A program made the translations under genes and the position numbers. The notes beneath the pieces are model-generated. The model ran no database searches and had not been told where the DNA came from. It saw nothing but the letters and a program-made list of their open reading frames with translations. From the NCBI RefSeq assembly GCF_001500045.1, contig NZ_LQIX01000016.1:18607-82606 (forward strand): a stretch of DNA of 64,000 nucleotides, read 5' to 3'. The number at the start of each line of letters is the position of its first letter. Position 1 is the first letter of the stretch. Source of the stretch: Mycobacterium sp. GA-1199 (GTDB lineage: Bacteria > Actinomycetota > Actinomycetes > Mycobacteriales > Mycobacteriaceae). Below are positions 18,464-25,837 of this stretch, in pieces.

Positions 18464-19630
18464 ATGGATGAGGGAAGGCCAACGGTCCTCGGCGCGACCA
18501 CCGGGGAGCTGCCCTCCCTGGTGATCACGGTCGCCGGCAGCGACTACACCGCACACCCCGGTGATGGAGTGGTCACCATCGGGCGCGAATTGCCCGCGCA
18601 GATCCGCGTCAGCGAGCCGGGGATCTCCCGCACACATGTCCGGATCGAACCCGCAGGCGACCACTGGAACCTCGTGGACTGCGGTAGCAGAAACGGCACC
18701 TATGTCGGAGGACAGCGCGTCGATTCCGTCGTCCTCGACCGCGAGGTCAGCGCATATCTGGGCAACCCCGAAGGCATCTTGGTTCGGGTGAGCCCTCGGC
18801 CGCGCACGCCAGCCGCCGGGACCGAGACGTTCGAAGGCCCGCCCACCGACGAGCAGGAACGCGACGACGCGGACGCGACCGAGCACTCCACTGACGACCC
18901 AGCCGACGATCCCGGCGATCAGCCCGATCCCGACATCGCGCGCGCAGGGGCCGCCGTGGCAGCGCGGCGTGAGGAACTGGGGCTGTCTCAGCGCAAACTC
19001 ACCGACGACCACGTCATCAGCCAAAGCGTGCTGGTCAAATTCGAGCGCGGCAGGCATTGGCCACGCGAACGCACTCGCGCCAAGATCGAGGAGTACCTGC
19101 ATTGGGCGCCGGGGACACTCGCGCGGATCAGGGCGGGAGAGCCGGTTCCCGAGGAAGACGCCACCGAGGCGATCACGCCGACCGTTCAGGTGGCGGTCGC
19201 CATCGACGCCGCCGACATCGCGCTGCGCGGAATCTATGCGCGCGCCGCGCTGCTGCCCATGGGCGACGACCCGCGTTTCGCCGGCGAAGCGGCCGCATTG
19301 CTGGCCGAACTGCGCCGCCTGGAGACATCGCTGACCAACGCCGCGCGGACCGCCACCGGCAGGCCCGAGCTGGCGATCACGCTGGGTGAGGTTCGGCAGG
19401 CGTACACCGATCTCATGCGGCGAGCCGCGGCCGCCCCGACGGCGACACTCGGCCAGCGGCTCTACATGGCACGCCACCATCGCCAGCTGACGGTGCAGGA
19501 AACCGCCAATGCCGCCGGCGTATCGGCCTCCGACGTCACCAATGCAGAGTCCGAAATCGCGGTTCCTGATCCGGCCGCGGCGACCCTGCAGCGGTTCGTC
19601 GACATGCTCGAGCGGCCCGCAGAGCGGTGA
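18464..19630 (+). CDS. FHA domain protein with two HTH (XRE-like) segments
   Basis: Cytosolic 388-aa protein. The N-terminal FHA domain (about residues 15-108) keeps the phosphothreonine-binding signature: GR at 40-41, SRTH at 55-58 and NGT at 77-79. After an acidic linker (about 120-155) comes an HTH-like segment (about 160-215, REELGLSQRKL...SQSVLVKFERG), a helical middle, and a second XRE-like segment at the C-terminus (about 325-385, LGQRLYMARHHRQLTVQETANAAGVS). The likely role is a DNA-binding regulator steered by binding a phosphorylated partner. The ATG at 18464 has a strong gaggagg ribosome site 8 bases upstream. It is divergent from the sensor genes and close to a Ser/Thr kinase gene. 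Confidence 0.82.
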   Translation: MDEGRPTVLGATTGELPSLVITVAGSDYTAHPGDGVVTIGRELPAQIRVSEPGISRTHVRIEPAGDHWNLVDCGSRNGTYVGGQRVDSVVLDREVSAYLGNPEGILVRVSPRPRTPAAGTETFEGPPTDEQERDDADATEHSTDDPADDPGDQPDPDIARAGAAVAARREELGLSQRKLTDDHVISQSVLVKFERGRHWPRERTRAKIEEYLHWAPGTLARIRAGEPVPEEDATEAITPTVQVAVAIDAADIALRGIYARAALLPMGDDPRFAGEAAALLAELRRLETSLTNAARTATGRPELAITLGEVRQAYTDLMRRAAAAPTATLGQRLYMARHHRQLTVQETANAAGVSASDVTNAESEIAVPDPAAATLQRFVDMLERPAER

Positions 19631-19720
19631 CGGGTCGCCGGGCGCGCAAATTGGTGTCGGGAGGCCCCTTCCAGCGCCGTTAGCATCAGATCGACAAGGC
19701 TGCAGGCCGAAAGGGAGGCC

Positions 19721-21199
19721 ATGAGGGTTACCGGTGAAGCGCGGCGCGGTCGCCGTGGGTGGCTGCCGGCCGCGGTATTGGCCGCGGTCGGCGCCGTGGT
19801 GCTCTGCGGCTGCTCGGAGGTGAAGGGTCAGGCGGTGTCGAGCCTGTACAACCCGAACACCGTGGGCGGACTGACCGTCGCCGACGGCCCGAGCGGGCTG
19901 CGGCCCGACGCGGGCGAGCCCACCGGTGAGGTCCGCTACAGCGATGGCGGACCCGTGGACCGGATGGCGCTGTTGGCGGTCAACGATCTCGTCGAGTACT
20001 GGGACAAGCACTACAGCGAGGCGCTGGACGGGACGTTCGAACCGGTCGAGAACCTCGCCTCCTACGACTCCGAGGACCCGCTCGGCCCGGTGCTGTGCGG
20101 TCAGATCCTCTACGAGTCACCCAACGCGTTCTTCTGCCCCCGCAGCGACCTGATCGCTTGGGACCGAGGGGTTTTGGTGCCCACCGGGCAGAAGTTCTTC
20201 GGCGACATGTCGGTTGCGGCGCTGATCGCGCACGAGTACGGCCACGCAGTGCAGAACATGGCAGGCCTGGTCGACCGCACCGTCCCCACCATCGTTCGCG
20301 AACAGCAAGCCGACTGCTTCGCCGGCAGCTACACCCGCTGGGTCGCCCAGGGATCGTCGCCACGCTTCGAGATGAACACGGGCGACGGGCTGAACAGGGT
20401 GCTCGCCGGCGTCATCACCATCCGCGACCCGATCCTGACCCCCGAGGACGTCGAGATGATCGAAGGCGGACACGGCACCGCGCTGGATCGTGTCAGCGCA
20501 TTCCAAACGGGGTTCGTCGATGGTGTGTCAGCCTGCGCGGCAATCGATTTGGACTCGATCGAGCAAAGTAGAGCCGGCCTGCCGATCGTTCTCGATGTCG
20601 ATGACAGCGGCGCGGTGCAGACCGGTGAGGCTCCGCTCGACGAGGAGCTGATCAAGACGGTGATCGAGGCCCTCAACCTGCAGTTCACGCCCGCGCAGCC
20701 CCCCACGTTGTCGATGCAGCCGGCGCAGTCGTGTGCGGACGCCAAGGTGACCGAGCCGGTGTCGTATTGCCCTGCGACCAACACCATTTCGGTGGATCTG
20801 CCGAAATTGCAGGCATTGGGCACTCAAGCAGATACCGCGGAGGGCGTGCTCGTCCAGGGTGACAACACCGCGATCTCGGTGCTCACCTCTCGCTATGTGC
20901 TCGCGTTGCAACACCAGCGGCAGGCCAACCTTGACTCGGCTGCGGCCGCCTTGAGGACCGCCTGCCTGACCGGCGTGGCGCAGCACGGGATGGTCTCCGA
21001 GGTCGAGCTGCCGTCGGGCGCCACCATCATGTTGACCGCGGGCGACCTCGACGAGGCGGTCGCCGGACTGTTGAACAACGGCATGGCGGCAAGCGATGTC
21101 AACGGCAACACCGTCATGGCCGGCTTCACCCGCATCATGGCCTTCCGGTCGGGTCTGACGAAGCCCGACGCCGACGCCTGTTACACCCGGTTCCCGTGA
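19721..21199 (+). CDS. LpqM-like zinc metallopeptidase lipoprotein
   Basis: Exported lipoprotein of 492 aa. The signal sequence ends in a lipobox-like LCGC (Cys31). The catalytic zinc motif HEYGH is at residues 171-175, with a downstream EQQADC segment (about residue 194) that probably supplies the third ligand, as in the neutral zinc metallopeptidase family. Length and layout fit LpqM of M. tuberculosis (about 498 aa). In M. smegmatis, LpqM is a lipoprotein metalloproteinase required for conjugal DNA transfer, a process also affected by ESX-1. Whether this is the same orthologue needs a tree. Ribosome site aaagggagg. Confidence 0.82.
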   Translation: MRVTGEARRGRRGWLPAAVLAAVGAVVLCGCSEVKGQAVSSLYNPNTVGGLTVADGPSGLRPDAGEPTGEVRYSDGGPVDRMALLAVNDLVEYWDKHYSEALDGTFEPVENLASYDSEDPLGPVLCGQILYESPNAFFCPRSDLIAWDRGVLVPTGQKFFGDMSVAALIAHEYGHAVQNMAGLVDRTVPTIVREQQADCFAGSYTRWVAQGSSPRFEMNTGDGLNRVLAGVITIRDPILTPEDVEMIEGGHGTALDRVSAFQTGFVDGVSACAAIDLDSIEQSRAGLPIVLDVDDSGAVQTGEAPLDEELIKTVIEALNLQFTPAQPPTLSMQPAQSCADAKVTEPVSYCPATNTISVDLPKLQALGTQADTAEGVLVQGDNTAISVLTSRYVLALQHQRQANLDSAAAALRTACLTGVAQHGMVSEVELPSGATIMLTAGDLDEAVAGLLNNGMAASDVNGNTVMAGFTRIMAFRSGLTKPDADACYTRFP

Positions 21200-21211
21200 A
21201 TCGCTCGGCGC

Positions 21212-22024
21212 TCAACTCCACTGGGTGGCGGGGCGTTCCCGGCGCACACCATCGACGGTGACGTCGACGCGCTCGTCGAAAAAGCAGATGCGGTCGCGGA
21301 CCCGTTCGCCGTCGGGCAGCGGATCGCGGTACGTCCACGCGACGTCGCGTGGCCCGTCGGGAACCGAGAAGTAGGACGCCCGGCCCTTGTACGCGCAGTA
21401 GGAGATGGTGTCGCTGCCGACGAGGCCGGCGACGACGTCCTCGCGCGGCAGGTAGTACCGCACCGGCAGATGCGTCTCGAACAGCAGCAGCGGGCGCTTG
21501 GACTCCGCGAGCAGGTGGCCGTCCGATTCGATGCGGACGTGGCGGCTGCTCGTCAGGATGTCGATGCGGTGGTACGGGTCGTGCGGATGGCTGACGATCG
21601 GCTCGTCCTCTTCGTGCCACTCGAAGGCGCCGAAGTCCAGCACCGCATAGTCGGCGAGGCCGGGATCCTCGGGTTGGAAGGCCGCTGCGGGTGCCGTCTC
21701 CTCACCGGCGATGACGTCGAACTCGGCGCCGGGACAGGAATGGGTGCCGAACGGAACCGTCGGATCGAGCACGGCGCGGTCGATGCCGGGGCGATCCGCG
21801 TCGTCGTCGCCGGATTCGGCGCCCGCGGGCACCAACTGCCCGGCGAGGTCGGTGAGCCGGACCGCGTACGTCGGCAGGATCCGGCGTGGTTCCCACACCA
21901 GCAGGGCGTCACACGTGTCGACGAGGGGTTCACCGGCCAGGGCCACGCGAATCCGCTTCGGGGTCGGTTCGTATCGCAGGGAGTCGAGGCTTCCGCGCAG
22001 TAGGTCGGCCATCCGAACGGCCAT
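21212..22024 (-). CDS. DUF427 domain protein
   Basis: Protein of 270 aa with the DUF427 fold (Pfam name NTP_transf_9), apparently duplicated: a degenerate N-terminal copy (about 20-110) and a well-kept C-terminal copy (about 160-255) with RYYLPREDV, YCAYKGRASYF and AWTYRDPLP. Function is unknown for this common actinobacterial family. ATG at 22012 is an alternative start. It is convergent with the lipoprotein peptidase gene. Confidence 0.85.
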   Translation of the reverse strand: MAVRMADLLRGSLDSLRYEPTPKRIRVALAGEPLVDTCDALLVWEPRRILPTYAVRLTDLAGQLVPAGAESGDDDADRPGIDRAVLDPTVPFGTHSCPGAEFDVIAGEETAPAAAFQPEDPGLADYAVLDFGAFEWHEEDEPIVSHPHDPYHRIDILTSSRHVRIESDGHLLAESKRPLLLFETHLPVRYYLPREDVVAGLVGSDTISYCAYKGRASYFSVPDGPRDVAWTYRDPLPDGERVRDRICFFDERVDVTVDGVRRERPATQWS

Positions 22025-22054
22025 CGGGCGCCCCTTGTCTGCTGTACCTGCGAG

Positions 22055-23437
22055 TCATTTGCGCGGCGGGCGCAACACGTTCATCGCCAACCGCATTATC
22101 GGTGCGGGCACCCGGTCCTTGGCGTTGAGCGCGGCATCGGCGGCGCGTCCTCGCAGGGGTGTACCACGGCCGAACATCTTGTTGAACGGGCCGCCGCTGG
22201 GTTCGAGGTCGAAGTGCAGCGGAGGCTTCCCGTCGGCGGCGCCGAGCGCATTGGCGATGACGACCCGCTGAATCTCACTGGTGCCCTCAAAAATGGTGTA
22301 CAACTTGGCATCCCGATACCACTTCTCGACGGGATGATCCTTGATGTAGCCCCAACCGCCCATCGTCTGGATGGCGCGCTCGGTGGCGCGGACCGCGACC
22401 TCGCTGGCCGCGAGCTTGGACATCGAGCCCTCGCCGCGTTCGAACGGGACACCGCTGGCGGCCATCCACGACGCACGCCAGGTGAGCAGGCGGGCGCCGT
22501 CGAGCGTGGTCGCCAGTTCGGCGAGCGGGAACGCGATGCCCTGGTTGTCGATGATCGGGGCGCCGAACGCCTCCCGCCGGTTGGCGTACTCCGTGGCGTA
22601 TTCCAATGCGGCCCGGGCGATTCCGAGCGCCTGGGCGGCGACCATCGGCCGCGTCTGCTCGAATGTGCCGAGAGTCGCCGAGCCAGAGTGTTTGGCGCCT
22701 TCGACGGCTTCGCGCGCCTTGGCCAGCTTGTAGTCGAGCTTCTCCTGACCGCCGAGCAGGTTCTCGCCGGGGATGCGCACGCTGTTGAACTTCAACTCCG
22801 CGGTGTGCGAGGCACGGCAGCCGAGCTTGTCGAGTTTGCGGACCATTTCCAGTCCCGGGGTACCGCCGGGGACGATGAACAGCGCCTGGCCCTTGTGGCC
22901 GAGCTCCTGGTCGACGACGGCGTTGACGACGTGGACGTTGGCGATGCCGCCATTGCCGATCCACATCTTGTGTCCGTCGATGATCCAGTCGTCGCCGTCG
23001 CGGCGCGCCGTGGTGCGCAGGTTACGGACGTCGCTGCCGCCCTCGGGCTCCGAGATCGCCAGCGCCGCCAGCTTGAGGTCGCCTGGCGTGCCGAAGCATT
23101 CGGGTGCCCACTGCAGCATCTGTTCGGGCGAGGCGGCCTGACCGATCGCCGACAGTGCGAGCGCCGGCATCACCACGGCCAGGCCGATGCCCGCGCATCC
23201 CCAGAAGAGCTCCTCCATGAACATCGGCAGGGAGAGCCCGGTCGGGTCGCCGATCAGGTCGCGGTAGAACAGGGGACTGTAGAAGCCGCGGGCGGCGGCC
23301 TCCTCGAGAACCGGCCAGGGGAACTCCTGGCGCTGGTCGTAGTCAAGCGCTACGGGACGGATGCACTGCTCGGCGAATTCGTGGGTCCGTCGCGCCAGGT
23401 CATGCTGCGCCTCGGTGGGCGTCAGGTCGAAAGCCAC
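22055..23437 (-). CDS. acyl-CoA dehydrogenase
   Basis: FAD-dependent acyl-CoA dehydrogenase of 460 aa, introducing an alpha-beta double bond in an acyl-CoA. Visible family signatures are LAISEPEGGSD in the middle beta domain, the MWIGNGG loop, and a C-terminal helical domain with IQTMGGWGYI and YTIFEGTSEIQR, where the Glu is the catalytic base position. The length is somewhat above the usual 380-400 because of a C-terminal extension of about 50 residues. The exact substrate cannot be told from sequence. It is a single gene, 30 bases after the DUF427 start on the same strand. Confidence 0.9.
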   Translation of the reverse strand: MAFDLTPTEAQHDLARRTHEFAEQCIRPVALDYDQRQEFPWPVLEEAAARGFYSPLFYRDLIGDPTGLSLPMFMEELFWGCAGIGLAVVMPALALSAIGQAASPEQMLQWAPECFGTPGDLKLAALAISEPEGGSDVRNLRTTARRDGDDWIIDGHKMWIGNGGIANVHVVNAVVDQELGHKGQALFIVPGGTPGLEMVRKLDKLGCRASHTAELKFNSVRIPGENLLGGQEKLDYKLAKAREAVEGAKHSGSATLGTFEQTRPMVAAQALGIARAALEYATEYANRREAFGAPIIDNQGIAFPLAELATTLDGARLLTWRASWMAASGVPFERGEGSMSKLAASEVAVRATERAIQTMGGWGYIKDHPVEKWYRDAKLYTIFEGTSEIQRVVIANALGAADGKPPLHFDLEPSGGPFNKMFGRGTPLRGRAADAALNAKDRVPAPIMRLAMNVLRPPRK

Positions 23438-23493
23438 GACAGTGAGTTAGCCGCGCTTCGGCGATCCGAAACACTTGTTCGCTGAAAATGGTC

Positions 23494-23527
23494 GGCCCCC
23501 GGATGCCAGGGGGTGCATCCGGGGGCC
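23494..23527 (-). terminator. strong hairpin after the small secreted protein gene
   Basis: A perfect 13-base GC-rich stem, GGCCCCCGGATGC (23494-23506) with its complement (23515-23527), and an 8-base loop, lies 16 bases downstream of the minus-strand stop at 23543. It has no U-run, as is usual in mycobacteria. Confidence 0.75.
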
Positions 23528-23542
23528 TGTCTCGTGGGGGAG

Positions 23543-23842
23543 CTACTTGACGTCCAGGTAGATCGTCTTGTTGATCACCCGGGTGTTGCGGTCGCCGCCG
23601 ACGCCCAGGCTGTCGGTCTGGGTGTAGGTCTGACCGGGGCGCACCGCCACCACCGACGCCTTGTCCAGCGGGGCGTTGCCGATGCGGTTCACGATCACGT
23701 GGTAGCCCTGCGATTCCAGCTCGCTGATGGTCTGCTGCGCGTTTCCAGGGCCGGACGGCGCGGCCTGGGCGGGTGCGGCCAGTCCGATCAGGGCGGCGGC
23801 AAGGGCGCTAGCGACGACGGTAGCGATACCAAACTTCTTCAT
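23543..23842 (-). CDS. small secreted protein
   Basis: Exported protein of 99 aa of a family seen often in mycobacteria; I do not know its function. It has an N-terminal signal peptide with a basic start (MKKF), a hydrophobic core and an APAQA-A cleavage site at about residue 28. The mature part of ~70 residues contains GYHVIVNRIGNAPLDKA and ends in IYLDVK. The ATG at 23842 follows a clear agaagaagg ribosome site. A strong hairpin follows the gene, so it is probably transcribed alone. Confidence 0.82.
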   Translation of the reverse strand: MKKFGIATVVASALAAALIGLAAPAQAAPSGPGNAQQTISELESQGYHVIVNRIGNAPLDKASVVAVRPGQTYTQTDSLGVGGDRNTRVINKTIYLDVK

Positions 23843-24102
23843 GTCGGAGCCTTCTTCTGTTGTTCGTTTCGTATCCGAGCCGTGGCATGTGTCGCGGTTC
23901 GTAGCTGCAGCTGATCTTGGAAACCTCGTGGTCAAAGGATTTAATTCCGGTGGCAGAAATTGATTGCCGGATGGCAGGAATCGTGCCGCGGGTCAGCCGA
24001 TCCCCCATGTTCGGATGTCCGAATCGGCCCGCCGCCGACCCGTGTTGAGCGGTGGTGTGGGCGGTCGCCGAAGACTCGCGGCCAGCGACACGACCTCGAA
24101 CG

Positions 24103-24108
24103 TATGAT
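24103..24108 (+). promoter_or_regulatory. -10 element of a leaderless gene
   Basis: TATGAT, a near-perfect mycobacterial -10, sits so that +1 would be base 24115, the first base of the GTG start of the next gene. This supports a leaderless transcript and fixes the start codon. Confidence 0.6.
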
Positions 24109-24114
24109 CGAACG

Positions 24115-24423
24115 GTGGGCGAGCTGAAGGGCATCGGGTACAACGGGCAACCCGTTCAGCAAGCCTTCCGGCGGGTCGATCCGCCGATCGCGGTGCTCGT
24201 CGACCTGGCCGCGGTCTTTCCCCGCGAGCCGCACGCCGTCGGCGGCTACAACCCGGCCGGCCTGCAGATGCACGCGGTGGTCGACGGGCGGCTCACGTGC
24301 TGGGGCCTGTGCGAGCAGGGCTACTGGTGGGGACTGGTCACCTACGACATCGCCTACGGCGCGCGCCGAAAACCTGTCACGCACTGGATCCCCGCATGGA
24401 CGCTCAAGCCCAAGGCGGAGTAG
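24115..24423 (+). CDS. conserved hypothetical protein, leaderless start
   Basis: Protein of 102 aa, not recognised beyond a conserved mycobacterial hypothetical. It is rich in Trp and Tyr in its second half (CWGLCEQGYWWGLVTYDIAY) and has no signal peptide or clear membrane helix. Cys residues at CWGLC could pair or bind metal. The GTG at 24115 was chosen because a TATGAT -10 element lies exactly 12 bases upstream, which implies a leaderless mRNA. An in-frame ATG at 24052 would run through the promoter. Confidence 0.65.
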   Translation: MGELKGIGYNGQPVQQAFRRVDPPIAVLVDLAAVFPREPHAVGGYNPAGLQMHAVVDGRLTCWGLCEQGYWWGLVTYDIAYGARRKPVTHWIPAWTLKPKAE

Positions 24424-24493
24424 CGGCCGCGACGATGGGCAACGCATCGATGGCCTTCGCAACCCTCCCACGATCGGTAACCCCAGCTCATGG

Positions 24494-24763
24494 CTACGAC
24501 GCGGCCTGACCGAGCCGCCGCTGCGCCTCTCCGGGCGAGATCCGCAAGCGCCGAGCCACGTCACGCGGCGTCGCGCCGCGGTCGAGAAGCAGCCGACCGA
24601 ACAGCCGTCGTTCGAGTGCCGCCACTTGGTTGTCGAGCTTGTCGAGCTGCTCGATCAGCGCGTACAGCTCGGTCCGTGTCAGACCGTCGAGCCGGAGGGT
24701 CGCAAGCTCTCGGTACAGCGACTCCAGCGTGGTGAGCACATCGGAGATTTGATTCGAACGCAT
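24494..24763 (-). CDS. short coiled/HTH protein resembling the DUF222 N-terminal region
   Basis: Small protein of 89 aa. A helical N-terminal half with heptad-like Leu spacing (LTTLESLYRELATL, LIEQLDKLDNQVAALERRL) is followed by a helix-turn-helix-like end, ATPRDVARRLRISPGEAQRRL. That end resembles the segment found in DUF222/13E12-type HNH proteins of mycobacteria, whose full length is over 400 aa. It is either a stand-alone small DNA-binding protein or the remnant of such a gene; no HNH motif is visible nearby. It is divergent from the pirin gene. Confidence 0.6.
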   Translation of the reverse strand: MRSNQISDVLTTLESLYRELATLRLDGLTRTELYALIEQLDKLDNQVAALERRLFGRLLLDRGATPRDVARRLRISPGEAQRRLGQAAS

Positions 24764-24868
24764 GTACGAAAGGCTAGCGCGAGGGTACGACAAGCCACCC
24801 GAAGTCCTTTGCGGACTCGGCGCGCCGGCCCGGGGAATGAATCGGACCTCAGTCCGGTTAACCGAAGT

Positions 24869-25837
24869 ATGCCTGCCATCACCGCCGATACGCTCACACT
24901 TCCCCGCATCGCCGCGGCCGGACCGTCCGACACCGACCGCCCCGTTCGGTCGATCACCACGGGCCCGCGCGGCTTCGAGGGCGAGGGTTTCCCCGTCGTC
25001 CGCGCCTTCGCCGGAGTCTCGGCCGCCGAGCTCGATCCGTTCGTTCACATGGACCAGATGGGCGAGGTGGAGTACCAACCGGGAGAGCCGCGAGGCACCG
25101 ACTGGCATCCGCACCGCGGCTTCGAAACTGTCACCTACATGATCGACGGCCGATTTGCACACCAGGACTCCCACGGCGGCGGCGGGCTGATCACCGACGG
25201 CGCCACCCAGTGGATGACCGCCGGCTCGGGGATCTTGCACATCGAGACGCCACCCGCCGAACTCGTCGAGAGCGGCGGCATGTTCCACGGCATTCAGCTG
25301 TGGGTCAACCTGCCGCGCAAGGACAAGTTCGCGACGCCGAAGTACCAGGCGATCGAAGGCGGCCAGGTCACGCTGTTGTCGTCCGACGACGGCGGCGCGC
25401 TGGTGAGGGTCGTTGCCGGCGGCATCGACGGCCATGTCGGTCCAGGGGCGACGCATACTCCGATCACGTTGGCGCACAGCTCGATTCAGCCCGGAGCCCG
25501 GCTCGACCTGCCGTGGCGGCGCGACTTCAACGCGCTGGTCTATGTGTTGTCCGGGCGCGGAACGGTCGGCCCCGTCGCACACCCGATCCAGCAGGGGCAG
25601 CTGGCGGTGCTCGGCCCCGGTGACCGGGTCCGTGTGCACGCAGACCCGAGCCAGGACGCTCACCGTCCCGCCCTCGAAGTGCTGATCCTCGGCGGTCTTC
25701 CGATTCGCGAACCCGTGTTCCAGTACGGACCTTTCGTGATGAACAGCAAGTCCGAGCTGATCGAAGCACTCGAGGATTACCAGGCCGGTAAGTTCGGCCA
25801 GATCCCTCCGAACGCCCTCATGCCTCACCGCCCTTAG
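24869..25837 (+). CDS. pirin family protein
   Basis: Bicupin protein of 322 aa. The N-terminal cupin has the metal-site motif HPHRGFETVTYM (about residues 81-92), with later ligands in HQDSHGG...GSGILHIE. The C-terminal cupin is the shortened pirin type. Pirins bind iron and some have quercetinase activity; the cellular role here is unknown. The ATG at 24869 was chosen because the conserved pirin region starts ~30 residues later; the in-frame extension back to 24626 overlaps the divergent gene. Its 3' end overlaps the convergent FUSC gene by 20 bases. Confidence 0.9.
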   Translation: MPAITADTLTLPRIAAAGPSDTDRPVRSITTGPRGFEGEGFPVVRAFAGVSAAELDPFVHMDQMGEVEYQPGEPRGTDWHPHRGFETVTYMIDGRFAHQDSHGGGGLITDGATQWMTAGSGILHIETPPAELVESGGMFHGIQLWVNLPRKDKFATPKYQAIEGGQVTLLSSDDGGALVRVVAGGIDGHVGPGATHTPITLAHSSIQPGARLDLPWRRDFNALVYVLSGRGTVGPVAHPIQQGQLAVLGPGDRVRVHADPSQDAHRPALEVLILGGLPIREPVFQYGPFVMNSKSELIEALEDYQAGKFGQIPPNALMPHRP

